Shown here: piece after piece, positions 37,670 to 50,300 of the stretch
Numbering within the stretch: position 1 is the first letter of the stretch
Layout of the letters: each line of letters opens with the position of its first letter
Assembly (NCBI RefSeq): GCF_009389715.1
Contig: NC_052395.1
Coordinates: 2,976,001-3,040,000, forward strand
Direction of reading: 5' to 3'
DNA: 64,000 bases
From: Phoenix dactylifera
Taxonomy: Eukaryota; Streptophyta; Magnoliopsida; Arecales; Arecaceae
The notes under the pieces: model-generated
What the model saw: only the letters and a program-made list of their open reading frames with translations
What the model was told of the DNA's origin: nothing
Database searches by the model: none
Program-made: the position numbers and the translations under genes

Positions 37670-40600
37670 ATGGGGGCTCCGAAGCAGAAGTGGACGTCGG
37701 AAGAGGAGGAGGCTCTGAGGGCCGGCGTGGACAAGCACGGCGCCGGCAAGTGGCGGACCATCCAGAAGGACCCCGAGTTCAGCCACTGCCTCGCCACCCG
37801 CTCCAACATCGACCTCAAGGTTGCTTCTACCTTCTTTCTCCTGTCTCCAGTTTAGGGGAATCCAGCATGATTCTTCTTGGGTTTCATGGATTCACGCGAG
37901 CTGGGCTTGTGCTTAGCTAGGGTTTTACGGTGCTTTGGTGTATCTTTGTTCTGTTTCGCCAAAAAAAACTCATGAGGTTACGTGATATTCCTTCCGTGTT
38001 TCATGCTGATGAAGATTTGGTGTCTTTCAGGATAAAATTTGGTTTTTGGGGTGGGGAAATCTGGAAAAAATGCAAGAAAAAGAAATACTTTTTAGGTTTC
38101 GTTCTTGTTTGGAACTTGAATTTTTTAAGCAATCTTGGTGTTGATAGTGTTTTCTGAAGCCTGAAAGAATTTTTTTTATAGTTAGAGAGGACTGAAGTGG
38201 ATGAAACAGAAGAGTATAGATGATCCAATTGGCTCACAATGACATTGGCATGGGCATAAACGAAGCATTGGAAGAGGAGAAGCCACGTAGACATCCAGTG
38301 TACCTTATAACGGCTAGATCATGGGCATCTCAGATGGTCTTTAAAAATTCTATTAACGACGCTTCAAATAGTTATAACAAAAAAAGAATCGAGTCCTGGC
38401 TTCATTAAATACTGCATCTACGTGTCGCATTCAATTGGTAGCTTAGTTTGAACAGTTTGAGGGCTGCACTAATTAGGCTGATAGATATAGAGATAGCTGA
38501 TTTAAAGGATTGGAGATCAAGTGTGATTCCAAAAAAATTCCCCAAGTAGTGAAAACAAACTTTAATCAGAGTCCTGGTGCATCATTTCCTGACAAATGGT
38601 ATGCTCTTCATTTGTCAGATAGCAGTAATTGAACCGGAAACGACAGTCTTTTTTCTTATCCAACATGCACAAGTCGGTATTATTGTAACTTAAGCAATTC
38701 TTCTTTCATGTATTGATCCCACTAATGGTAGGCATGGTAGCTCTCAATGGCTGTACCCAACACCTATTTTCCATATTATGCTATTTTTAGCTTGTTGCAT
38801 TGTTCTATCACTTAACTATGTGGCTATTATGCTGTTAGAGTTCCTGTTATTTATCAAGAGTGATAATGCTAAGCACAGGTTTGATTACATATTCATGTTA
38901 TGAGAAAAATAATTAATACATGACTATGCCAAATGTCATCACCTTAAATGTTGAATATATAATGTTTATCTTGTATTTATTTATTCTAATTTTTCTGGTT
39001 TATCCATCCAATAATTTATTTTTGTACGCACATTCAGGACAAATGGAGGAATATGAGTGTTAGTGCTAGCGGCCATGGATCTCGGGAGAAGATAAGGACA
39101 CCAAAAGTAAAAGGTCTGCCTGCTATTCCGTCATCAAACTCTCAGAACCTCACTGTTTCTGCCCTGAAAAAAGATGATGGAGTACAAGCAATGGTGGATT
39201 CTACAAAGAACTCGCAAGATGGGAAGAATCCTCCTCGGTATATCATGCTTTTGTTTTCCAATTTATGCATTTTCACTATTATTACTACTTGAAAAAATAA
39301 TCTCATTAATTTATGGAAAACATTGCATCAAACTTTGAGCCATCAGCAACTCCTTTGAGTTAGCATCAAACCTGTCACCTTGTATTTTTTTTTTAAAAAA
39401 ATAAGAGTTCATATTAGGACAAAATCCAATAATTGAGATCAGATATGAAAAGCACACATGTATCATTGTAAATTAAGGGGAAATTACTAGGTCTTTATGC
39501 CTTGAAGTCATAGATCAATTGGAAGGTGCATTATTAGGTAAGCTTGAGTTAGTGACTCGCTTCAGCTTTGTTTATAAATCTCTTGTTGCAATGTTGCTAA
39601 ATCTACAACAGAGCTTCAGAAACAGGGAAAAAGATTAAAAAAATAAAGTGAAGCAATGGGTACTTACAGTAGCAACAGATTGTTTTTGATACTTTGTGCT
39701 TTTATTAATGCAGTTTTGAATACTAGTTCTGAGTAGTTTTGTGACTTTTGTCACCATCTTGCACATTTTTTTCACAGTTCCCCCACTACTCTGCATCTGG
39801 ACTTAGAGGGAATTTATTCTTACAATTTGTTAGTTTGATTTGTGTCCATCAGGTACACTGCAATGATAATCGAAGCACTTGCGGCAATGCAAGAGCCAAA
39901 TGGTTCAGAAATTGGTGCAATTTGTAGCTTTATCGAGGTTAGTAGGCATGCTTTCATCAATACTATGTTACTTAGTGAAACATGTATTTCACTTTCATTT
40001 TTTTTTCCTTTTCCTTTTCTCTTTCTTTTTTTTGGGGGGGTGGGGGGCAATAGGATCATAATCTCATATGTCTCCTTGTTATATCTGCTATGCTGATACG
40101 AGTCATATAAACAATAACAATTAGAAGCATATTAATGTTGTCTCCACTATTTCAGGCAGTTTGTAATATAAAAAAGTGGATGTCAATCTCCAGTTCATAT
40201 GCATTAAAAAGCATGTAATATGTAGCCTCTAGTTATGTTATACACTTCCCTATGGCTTGACCTGACTTCCATTGAGAAGACAAATTGAAATTTAATTGCA
40301 TGGAGGGTATAATAGATAGAGAGCTTAAAATTGCATCATCTTATCCAGCTCATTTTCATGGATCTTACTCTGCAATGGTGTTCATCCCTAAGTCCAGATT
40401 CTTCAAAACACAAATTGTATTTAATTATCTTCCTTTCAGATCTCTACCAAGTACCAACCATTCCATGCTATCTCCTAGTTTCTATTTGGTTTCTGACAAA
40501 TCCACAAGTTTGATTTTTAAGACATCCTCCTTGCAGAGATTATCTATAGGGGTGGCAACGCTTAATCCATTTAACCCACTTAGCTTGATTAAACCTATTG

Positions 40601-43600
40601 TAGGTTGGGTTGGGTTACCTGCTTAATAAAATGGCCAGGTTCGGGTTCAGATTTGTGACCTGTCTCATAAAAAGGTCGGATTCGGATTGATAAGATTTTT
40701 AACTTAACCTTCATCCAACCCGATCCAACATGACTGCTTGCCCTAATTATTTATCATGAGAATATGCATCTTTGTGACCAAGCCAAGCCCATTAGGAAAA
40801 ACCTTAGCATGTAGTTTGAGTGATATAAATGCATAGGACATTAGTCTTGTCAAGACTATATATTATTGATATTAATTCCTCTAGGAACAATGGGGTTGTG
40901 GCTTAGCCCCTTTTCCTCCATTGAGATAAGGAATATTTGGTTCATGTTAATTTAAAACTTGGATCTATAAGAATTTTTGCCTCTTTACCTTCACCTATAT
41001 TATGTACAATTGGAGTCTTTTTTGTTTTCTTTTTCTTTTGCGTCTAATATAGAGAAGCTTAGAATAACTTCAGAGGTGACAATAAATAGGAATATTTGGT
41101 GGATGAGGATCCATAAAGCCAAGCTCAAATTGTTAGGAGAAGTTTGGATGGTTATTTTTTTTTTCTTTCATGTCTAAATCAGAAGTTCAATAGTGAGAAC
41201 TAGTTATACCGTCAAATCCATTAACTTTTGCCTAATAATAGTAGAAATAATAATCTTTCTCATGGAAAATCCTAAAAATAAGAGATTCTATATATATCTT
41301 CAGAAAATAATTTTGGTTTTCATATTACATGCATTTTGTGCTTAATATCTGTATACCCAAATGGTAGATATACCTTCTAGCAATATGATTTTTTTATGTG
41401 TTTATTTTGCCTTTATTGATATCATTTGCTGGTTCAAAAATCACATTATTTTTTTGTATGAACTCTACTGATTATTAAAAATTTGAATTTTCGAAGTTGT
41501 TAATAATGTCCAACTTTACATGACAAGGAAAATCGTAACACCTTGATGAATGGATCATCTTTGTCAGTACTTTGCCTTGGCCACACATCTTGCTCAAGAA
41601 AAGTTTGAGTTATATTTATTACTGTATTTTATTAAGTACTTTTAGACATCACATTTTTTTTTGGAAAAAAAGGCAGCATCCATGATCAAGATGATTGGGA
41701 TCCTTTTATTTTTAAATGATTCAACCTGCTATTTTAGTGTTTCAATCATTTTAATTTAGTTATTGTCTAATCATTGGAAAATCACTTATTACAAATCTAT
41801 AACAGCAATTTGAGTGCTTGGCATATGCAAGTTTTGGGATGAGCCATTCTTGTACCTTACTCTCGCTGAAGCCATGCTGTGATATGCTCAATTTAACTGA
41901 TTTTTTTATTGTGGATAGTTCACATAGCCTTCTTAAACAAAAATCATCTAATTTGACAATTTGAAAACAGTAAAGCCTGTTGATGCTTTATGTTTGATCC
42001 TAGATGAGCATGCTTTTTCTGGTAAAGCAAACCAACACATATTCCATCACCACAACTTTAAACTATATGGACAGACATCAAAATGACAATATTAAGAAAC
42101 TGTCTTGTACGAATCATGCTTTCGCTGGTAAAGAAAGAAATATACACTCCATCACAACAAATTTAAACTATAGACTGACATCGAAATGGCAAAATAAAGG
42201 AAAGTGTGTTGAGTTTAAAACCTTTTGTCGAATGACTATTTCTTTCCTCAATGTCTTTGACCATAGTCTGACCACTACGTGATAATACAGAGTGGTTTTA
42301 ACCGACAACACAGAATGGTTTCATTGGTACTATTTGCTATTCAACTAATGGCCTAAATATAGTGTCTGCAATGTGTGAAGACATGAACTATGAGTGATAG
42401 TTGAAAGACAATTGCAGTTTCAATTTAGTTTTTACCATAAAGTTGTTTTACTTATTTTTTAGCAATGTGATGATAATGCTCCACCACCAGGGTTTGAACC
42501 CTGGACCTCTCCAAGAGCAGTTCATTAGGCAAGACTGCTAACCATTGGACCCAAGTCCTGTTGGCACCATAAAGTATTGTTGGAATGTCAAAAATAGCTC
42601 CCTTAGTGATGCGTCTCGGACAGCTTTCGGACTCATCTGCTTTGCAACATTTGCAGAGACATTGCTCATTATCCTTATGCTATCTACTATAAAAATGAAA
42701 TTTATATCCTCCGATTTACACAGTGAATCTGTGAAGAGTCGAAGATGACTTATTTTTTCTGAAATGCATATATGCATTCACATCTACAAGACGGGTGTCA
42801 GTTCAGCAAAATTTTATACTCTTTGCATGCTTCGCTTTGTGCATCATGTTTTCGGCATCAGTTCCACCTTTTCCTATTCTAATTGATTCACTTTTACAGT
42901 CCAAATTATTTAGAACTCAGAACTGGTAAAGATGCTTGTGACTAGGACATTCAATATGTAATCAAACCAGTTAATATTAAAGTCCTTGCACTTGCATGTC
43001 ACTGTCAAACATTAGGGTTCAGATAACCCTGCAAATTTGCTACGAGAAATTCAGGTATTATTACATGTAGGAATAGCGATGTTCGTTAATTACATGTGAA
43101 GAAACTAAGTATAACTTTTCATATATCTAAGACCTTGCTATTAGAATATTTGTGTAATATACATTCTAAGGTTGTCATGAAGTTCTGCTAAGTAATGTTT
43201 TAATACTTAGTTTGTCTCTTTGATGTTTATGCAGCAACAAAATGATGTACCACAGAATTTTAGGAGGTTGCTTAGCTCAAAGTTAAGACGGCTTGTTGCG
43301 CAGAATAAAATAGAAAAGGTGAATACCATTTTCCACCCGACCAGGTGATACTAAATGATGATACCTTTTTTTAGAGAAATGATTTAATGATGCTACTTGC
43401 ACAAATATGATATTTTACCTTGATTTATAATTCTAGAACTGCTAGGTATCTTGCAAAGAACATGTAATTCCATAAGTCGAGGTTTCACTGTGACAGATCT
43501 GTAGTTTTGTTTTAACATATGAGTTTATACATTCTTGCCACTTGTCCTAAAGCAAGTATTCTATCATTTGAAATTATATATGTATTTTTGTGGCTATGTG

Positions 43601-46174
43601 ATAGAATTATAACAACTGAGATTCTTGGAAGTTCGTACACAATAAGGATACAGATCTACTTGATGGAAGCAAGGGCAATTTTTTTTATCTCTTATCCTTG
43701 CAGATACTTCTGCTGTTTTTTGCAACCGCGGTACACACAGGGCCGGCCCGAGCCCTAGGCGACCGAGGCGGTCGCCTAAGGCCTCGGGCCAATGGAAGGC
43801 CTCCGGGAGCAGAAGCTGGCTACGAGTCTTCCCCCTTGATGGAAGGGAGGTGGAGGGTTTCCTGGCCTGCAGAGGGGCAATTGGGGAAGTTGGGGACAGT
43901 AGTTTTGTTTTGGGTGGAGAGAGAGAGAGAGAGAGAGAGAGGAGGGATTTGGTTGGCTTGATACACGCCTGAAGCCACTCTTATCTTTCATCCCTTCTCT
44001 TTTTTGGTTTTGGTCTTGGTTTTCCTTCCCTCACAAGTCATTACTCCTGATCCAGCTGGGCCATCAGGAAGAAAGATAAGGGGATTGGAGATGGACTTCT
44101 TGGAGGGTGGAGATTCTTTTAATTTTCTCTTCTCGGTTTCTTCTCCCCTCTTGGGTGGTAGAGAGAGAAAAGGAGGGAGGGGGTTGAATGGCTGCTGTGC
44201 CGTGATGTTGCAGTTGCAGCTTCGGTGCTCACTTGAAGGGGGAGATGGTCTTTAGCAAAAGAAAAGGAGGGTAGAGAAAGAGGAGGGAGGGGGGTTGAAT
44301 GGCTGCTGTGCCGTGATGTTGCAGTGGCTGCTTGGGTACTCACTTGAAGGGGAGATGGTGGGATGAGACTTTTATTAATTAGATGGAGTGAATTTCCCAT
44401 AATGACCCTACTTTCTCTTATAGAGAGGTCCCTTTCTGGACAAATTCTTTGACCGTGAAGCGCCATGGGATGACCTTTTCCTATTCTGCTCTTGCTTCAC
44501 ATGGTAAACAGTATTGCCAAGGACAGTTTCATGGGCCCTTTTTTTTTAAATATTTTTTTTTAATATTTTTATTCAAGAATTATATTAAACTAAAGAGGCT
44601 TTTTGTCTACCTTTATTAGATTCATGCATCTTTGTTGAAATAGTATACTTGATAGCAATCTATTTCCATAACATTTTTTTAAATATTTTATATTTATTAA
44701 AAAAATTATTATTTAAAAAAAAGAGGCCCCATTTACTGAATTCGCCTTAGGCCCCCAGATGTATTGGGCCGCCCCTGGGTACACATGATACATGCACACG
44801 CTATCTTATCCTGTTTCTGGAGAATATGAGACCAGGATGGTGTGGGACTCCAAAACCTATCCACGTGGGAAAGAAGAAGAAAATGGAGAAAAAGAAAGGA
44901 AGGAAAAAGAAGAAATAGAAAAGGAAGAAAGGAAGGGAGAAGAAAGAAAAGGAGAAGAAAAGAATGAAAGATGAAGGAAAGGGAAAGAAACAAAGTAAGA
45001 AAGGGAGAAGAAAAAGAAAGAAAGGAACAAAAAGGAGAAGAAAAAAGGAAAGAAGAAAGGAAGTGAGAAGAAAAGGAAGGAAAGAAAAGAAAAGGAATCA
45101 AAGAGAAAAGAAAAGGAAGAAGAAGGGGGAGAGAGTACCTAACTGGACACTTGTCCAGAATGGCCACCGAGACGGGGCAAGATAGCAGTGCATCCCATTC
45201 AGTGAAGAAACCGGGATGTACACGTGTACATACCTGAATACACTTTTAGCACCTCCCTCCCCTTCCACAAAAAACCAGACACAGTGGGTGCCGACCATTA
45301 TTGGTTTCTTCTCCTTGCCTTCTCACTTCCATGAAATCCTTCCTGAAAGTGGAACCAGACCATCAGACTATTATAAGTAATTTGGTAGACAGTCATTGAA
45401 TCTTGACTGATTATCTTGTTAAATTTTGTTTTGGTCTTTAGTTGCGAAGCGCGCGCACACCCAGAGAGAGAGAGAGAGAGAGAGAGAGATTCTTTTCTTT
45501 TTCTTTTTCCTTTTTTTCAGAAAAATGGTGGGAATGCCACTATCTAGTTTTGAACCTGAATTTCCCAGATTATGAGCTAAAGGATAGGATGCCAGCCAGA
45601 AGACACAAGTCGGGCTTCTTTAAATTCCAAAAAATAGGAAATAAGTTGCCTGAAGGATTAAAGCATGTAGGCATATGCATGCATTAACATGAGCAGAAGC
45701 AAAAAATAATTAGCTATTCAGATGCTACGAAATGGTCATGCTGTGCAATCATGAAATGCAGGTTCAAAGGGGGTACAGGCTCAAAGATTCCTCGTTTGCA
45801 ACAAAAACTCCTACCCCAAAACAAAAGGATCCGGCAAACCGCTCGAAGCTGCCTCAAAACTCTGGATCTTGCAACGCTATAAACCCTGTCGAGGATGCAG
45901 CGATAACTGCTGCTTACAAAATTGCCGATGCAGAGGCCAAATCATTTTTTGCATCTGAAGCAATCAAGGAGGCGGAGAAGATATCCAAGATGGCTGAAGA
46001 GACAGATTCGTTGCTGCTGTTAGCAAAGGAGATCTTTGAGAGATGTAAATAGCGATGATTGATTTTTTCTCTCTTTTATTTGTTTCTTCATGTTTGTCCC
46101 CCTTCTTTCAAAACTGATGAGCTTTTTTCTTTTATGCTGCAGGTGCACGTGGTGAAATCATGACCTTGGCTTAA
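37670..46174 (+). CDS. SMH: Single-Myb-histone telomere repeat-binding factor
   Basis: Six coding exons: 37670-37819, 39038-39237, 39853-39937, 43235-43318, 45762-46044, 46143-46174, all GT-AG and in phase, giving 277 residues. The N-terminal Myb/telobox domain starts [16 protein letters not shown], with Trp at 8, 28 and 53 and the telobox motif LKDKWRN at 49-55. A central linker-histone H1/H5 globular domain follows at about 117-182 ([12 protein letters not shown]...[13 protein letters not shown]). A C-terminal Ala/Glu-rich coiled coil spans about 217-268. This order and length are typical of plant SMH/TRB proteins, which bind telomeric double-stranded DNA and telobox promoters and recruit chromatin factors. 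An in-frame ATG 63 bases upstream would add a low-complexity Glu/Arg stretch, so I prefer 37670. The last exon adds only ten codons after a T|GT split codon. Confidence 0.93.
40547..40745. mobile_element. hAT-type MITE in SMH intron 3
   Basis: A 199-bp element begins TAGGGGTGGCAA and ends TTGCCCTA. The flanking 8-mers ATTATCTA (40539-40546) and ATTATTTA (40746-40753) match at 7 of 8 positions, the size expected of a hAT target-site duplication. The interior is made of GGGTT/CGGGTTC and ACCCGATCC words typical of this kind of plant MITE. No coding capacity. Confidence 0.65.
42455..42560 (-). mobile_element. tRNA-derived SINE or tRNA-like relic
   Basis: On the minus strand, GTCCAATGGTTAGCAGTCTT resembles a pol III A box. 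About 30 bases on, CCAGGGTTCAAACCCTGG forms a perfect T-arm-like hairpin containing a B box. An A-rich tail (AAAAAATAAGTAAAA) follows. It lacks a full cloverleaf with acceptor stem, so I prefer a short SINE to a functional tRNA. Confidence 0.45.
43738..44777. mobile_element. non-autonomous hAT element in SMH intron 4
   Basis: A 1040-bp insertion flanked by the perfect 8-bp target-site duplication GGTACACA (43730-43737 and 44778-44785). The termini CAGGGCCGGCCC (left) and CAGGGGCGGCCC (right, reverse complement) are typical hAT inverted repeats, and both ends share GCCTAAGGC a little further in. The left end contains a strong subterminal hairpin at 43745-43790. There is no transposase: the interior holds a GA microsatellite (43917-43943) and a roughly 110-bp tandem duplication. 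It was probably mobilised by an autonomous hAT relative elsewhere. Confidence 0.88.
44181..44362. repeat. ~111-bp direct duplication within the hAT element
   Basis: The string GGTTGAATGGCTGCTGTGCC and the downstream GTGATGTTGCAG...CTCACTTGAAGGGG recur with a spacing of about 111 bases (starts near 44182 and 44292). The copies differ mainly at TTGCAGCTTCGGTG versus TGGCTGCTTGGGTA. Confidence 0.85.
44868..45130. repeat. polypurine GA/AAG low-complexity tract
   Basis: About 260 bases are almost entirely A and G on the plus strand (GAAAGGAAG-type words), starting about 90 bases after the hAT element in SMH intron 4. The resulting Lys/Glu/Arg-only frames are artefacts. A separate perfect GA microsatellite follows at 45463-45490. 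Confidence 0.9.
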
Positions 46175-46599
46175 GCTGCACGACAGAATTATTGATGGTA
46201 TCCTCGGGACCTGCTCTTGATCGATTAAACTTTTGTACATGAAACTTTCTTTTCTTAGTGGTCATTGGAAGCATAGAATTAACTTCTTGTGGTAAGAGAT
46301 ACTTAACAGGAACATAATGGGATCACCCTGTCAGGAATGTAAGATAAGCCTTTTGTATAAAATATGCTATTTTCATCAGATGACCACTGAAATCGTTTGT
46401 TGCATTGTTCGATGAGGAGCAATAGATTCACCATCTTCATTCAAATAATTTTAGCAGCAGCAGCAATCAACAGATGAAGAAACAAGTAAATACTCTAGAC
46501 AGGAGAGGACAGAGGTCTACAAAATCATTCTGCTGTTGTTACTTTATACCATGTTTGAATAGATGTTGGTGATTTGGCAGTTGCAGTGCCTTCATTGTG
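46175..46599 (+). other. 3'UTR and downstream flank of the SMH gene
   Basis: Sequence after the SMH stop codon, with no reading frame of note. TTGATCGATTAAACTTTTGTAC and T-rich runs are compatible with a 3'UTR, but I could not fix the poly(A) site. Confidence 0.45.
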
Positions 46600-47290
46600 G
46601 TTATGTTTGTAGCTGAAGCATCATTTGTAGAACATGTTTGGGAAGTAAGAATTTTTTAGCATAGTTTCCTAGCCAATGGTTTGTCCAGAAACTGGCTCGA
46701 TCCGTCGCCTTGGATGGAGGGAGTGCAAAAGAAACTATTACTGCAATGAAGCACTTGCCTTCTGAAGGGTGATGAACAGCATGGGATCTTTGTTGAGAAT
46801 ATGGGCCTTCTTTGATTATGTACATGTATATATAGTATGATTTACTTTCAGAGTGCCGGTCTCCATTAAGTCTCTTTTGCCATTTTCCTGACGTTGCTAG
46901 GTTCATTTGTTCAAGGTCCTTGATTCCAAGCCACCTTGTTTCGGAAGGCAGCTTTAGCTCCAGCTCACGAGGCAGAATCCTTCCGAGATGGCCTGCTTGT
47001 CCTTGCAGAAAGATTTTCCAATACGATCAACCCATTTGATTACCCAATGGGGGAGGAAAAGTGTCATGAACTGAAAGAAGAGAGTTGATCAATACTAGTC
47101 TCCCCTCCCAAAACACGGTAGATCTTTTCCAACTTGAGTGATCCTCTCATTGATCTTGTCAATGAGTGGTTGCCAAAGTTGTCTAGGAATAGTTTCTTCA
47201 ATGAATTGACACTCCGAGATAAGTGATAGGTACCTCTGTGATAGGGCCTTGGTTGGATGATTGTCCAAGATAAACCAAGGCTGACTTCAC
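46600..47290 (-). pseudogene. LINE relic A (RT thumb/linker region)
   Basis: Minus-strand translation from about 47240 downwards gives YLSLISECQF, then LWQPLIDKINERITQVGKDL, a broken segment, and FLPHWVIKWVDRIGKSF with CLVSWS. A later frame gives FWTNHWLGN. These are the conserved blocks between the reverse transcriptase core and the zinc-binding end of plant L1-type LINE ORF2. Several stops and frameshifts are present and no RT active site remains, so it is an old truncated copy. Confidence 0.7.
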
Positions 47291-47367
47291 CTGGTTTATG
47301 CTGGGACCAGAGATCATCTCAAAAGCATACCAAGGATTCTAACCTTAGTAATTTGTTCATGTGATTG

Positions 47368-50300
47368 CTTTTTTTTCTTTTTTTTTTTTTTTCTATTTTG
47401 TGTTAGCTCGGGTGCATCATACTATACAAGTACGGACACATCCAATAAAATCTGAAAACAAAATATCACAGAGTGTCCTAGGAAGCTTCCCCTCTCGGAT
47501 CCATGGAGTACCGCCCGAATGGCTGGCCACATAAGCTACCACCCACCGTTGGCCTCTCTGAATATATGTTTGGCCTCTAAGGCCTCCCCATCGCTCCTAT
47601 ATCTCGAATCAGAGGGTAGTCCCTCCCATCCCGGTCAAGCCCCCCTGAATCTAACCTATCACTGTGGCCGAGTCACCCTCCATAATAATAGAGCTGGCTT
47701 GTAGGACATGCCGTGCGTATCGAAGATCTGCCCATGCAGCTCGCAACTCAGCACCGAGAACCGAGGTATCATCTGTCTGATAGCTACCAGCTGCCACCAC
47801 CCTCGAACACAGGTCCTTGATGACAAACCCCGCGCCTCCCCTACACCCTCCATCCAATACCGACCCATTGAAATTGATCTTGAGGAAGCTCAGAGGTAGG
47901 GGCTCCCAGATAGAGAACACTGTACAAGGCACTACCTGAGCTGAAAAGGAGTTCCAGATGTTCTGAACTATCAAAAGCCCACCTGAATAGGTACCGTGAC
48001 TGAACTCCGCTGCCTGTACCCGTGCCCACTCCACCGCAAACCTTGGAGACAAGCTGTGTTCACCAAAGGTCCGAGCGTTCCTGGCCAACCAGATCTGGTA
48101 AGCAATGCAGGTAGCTCCAAACCCAAGCATAATCAGGGTCTGCCTCATGATCCTACTGCAGGGCCCGAGCGACATCCCCCTACCCTCACTCTGGTCCTGC
48201 AGGATGATCGCCAAACCCAGACGTCCGGTCCCCCACACCCTGGCACCGGGAGGAACCGCAGGTGCTCAACAACGGGCTCTTCGAATACCTACTGCAGCCT
48301 ATCCCCATCCCACTTCCCTCCTTCCAGGACGAGAAGGTCACACAATTGCAGTCTGTCACCCACCTGTGTGCTAACCATAGTCGGCCATAAAATTAGTGGT
48401 AGGGCATCCACCCACGAGCCCCCCAGCACATCGATACTCCTCTCATCACCAATCAACCATCTGGTATTTGCTCAAGTAGTTGGCAGATACCTCCCAATCT
48501 CATGCCACATAAAAGAAACAGTCTGTCTATGCCAGGTCACCTCTGTCAGCCCCATGCGACCATATCTAGCAGCCAAGACATGACTCCAGAACTCCTAAGG
48601 CTTCAGGATGAACCGCACCGCGTGTTGGGCAATGATCGCCTCTCGCCTCACTCGGAGAGACTGCACCCCCAGGCCACCCTCCCAGAGAGGCCGATAAATG
48701 CTCACCCAAGCTACCAAATGTACCCCATGGCCCCCTCTATGCGAACCCAAAAAGAAGCTCTGAAGAAGCTGCTCGATCTTGGTCAACACTGTCTGCTGTA
48801 CCACCATGTTGGCCATAAAGTATACGAGCATCGAGCTCAGCACTGATCTGATCAATGTTAGTTTGCCCATCATGGAAAGAGACGAAGCCCGCCATCCCTT
48901 CAGCCTGCACTGAACTCGCTGCACCAAGCCAGAGCACCTTGAGACCCACAGCCTCTTACCAGTGATAGGTACCCTAAAATAGCTCCAGGCAACCTCCTAC
49001 TCTGGCATCTCAAGGATCTCCCATTTAGCACTGCGCTCTGTACTCGAGCTGAATGTGATGGATGACTTCTGAAAGTTCACTCTCTGCTCCGAAACTGTGC
49101 AGTACTCTGCCAGCACTTCTTTTAGGACCTGTGCATCTCTCGCCCGTGCCCTGGCCACAAGAAGACAATCATCAGTGAAAAGTAAGTGAAAAATGGGTTG
49201 GGCTTCCGAGGCAGGAATATAAGCTTCCATAGCCTGGGTAGCGCATGCAGCCCATAAAGCATATGACAACACATCAAAACACATGATAAACAAAAACGGG
49301 GATAGGAGACATCCCTGTCTCAGCCCCATAGTAGAGCGGAAGAAGGGTGATGGCGTGTCGTTGACCAAAATTGAGAAGCTAGGCCTCCAAACACAGCCCA
49401 GCACCCAACCAATCTAGGTACTATGGAAAGCATAACTCTCCAGAGCACGCCTAAGGAAGCGCCATCGGATCCTATCATATGCTCGCTCCATGTCTAGTTT
49501 TATAGCCATCAGGCTCTGCCGCTTCGAGGCCCGCTGAAGATTCCACATTATTTTTTGGGCTAACATAATGTTATCCGAGATATTTCTATCCCACATAAAA
49601 GCCCCCTGATCTTGGCAGATGATAGTCAGCAACAGGGGTTTCACCCTGCCCACTAGGATTCTAGCTACTACCTTGTACAGGGTTGTACACATACTGATTG
49701 GCCTAAAATGGCTAGGCTCTGTATCATCCTGGCATTTCGGGATCTGGGTGATGTAGGTAGCCTTCCAGTCCTCCACCATCACTGCCCAACTGAAAAAGTA
49801 CTGTACCGCATCGACCATTGATCTCTGAATAATACACCAATATCTCCAAAAGAAAAAGAGAGGAAACCCGTCTGGTCCCAGGGCCTTGTCCTCCGCTAGG
49901 GACCAGATCGCCTCCTACACCTCCCTCTCCGAAATAGGTCGAACCAAAGCCTCATTTTCTACATCACCTATCCCAAAATCTGGTCTCGGGAGTTGACCAG
50001 TGTCTGTAGAGTCCCCCTCCTCCATCCATCTGGATTTGAAGAAGTCGAGTAACATCCTATTGACTGCCGACTCACCCTCCACCCACTGACTCGTTTCATC
50101 TTGCAACGACCAGACCATACTTCGCTGCCTTCTGATCACCATCAACCGGTAGAAAAATCGGATGTTCCGATCCCCCTCATTGACCCACTATATCTTGGAT
50201 TTTTGTCTCTAGAAGACCTCCTGCAGTCGCAAGAGTGAGTGATGAGTGGCGAGAAGTCCCCGTAGACCAACCATATCAGGCAACAGGAGCTCACCCCTCC

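Larger units (their letters stand above)
39938..43234 (+). other. 3.3-kb intron 3 of the SMH gene
   Basis: The intron lies within the H1-domain coding region, between ...FIE and QQND. It contains a hAT-type MITE (40547-40745) and a tRNA-like SINE (42455-42560). The rest is AT-rich without recognisable coding sequence. Confidence 0.8.

Noticed and set aside
44733..45185. 144-codon minus-strand frame (Phe/Ser/Leu) and Lys/Glu-rich plus-strand frames
   Set aside because: These are shadows of the polypurine tract; no domain and no codon bias.
47996..48846. Plus-strand frames of 89-195 codons over LINE relic B
   Set aside because: They are antisense to recognisable LINE ORF2 segments, which carry the conserved motifs.
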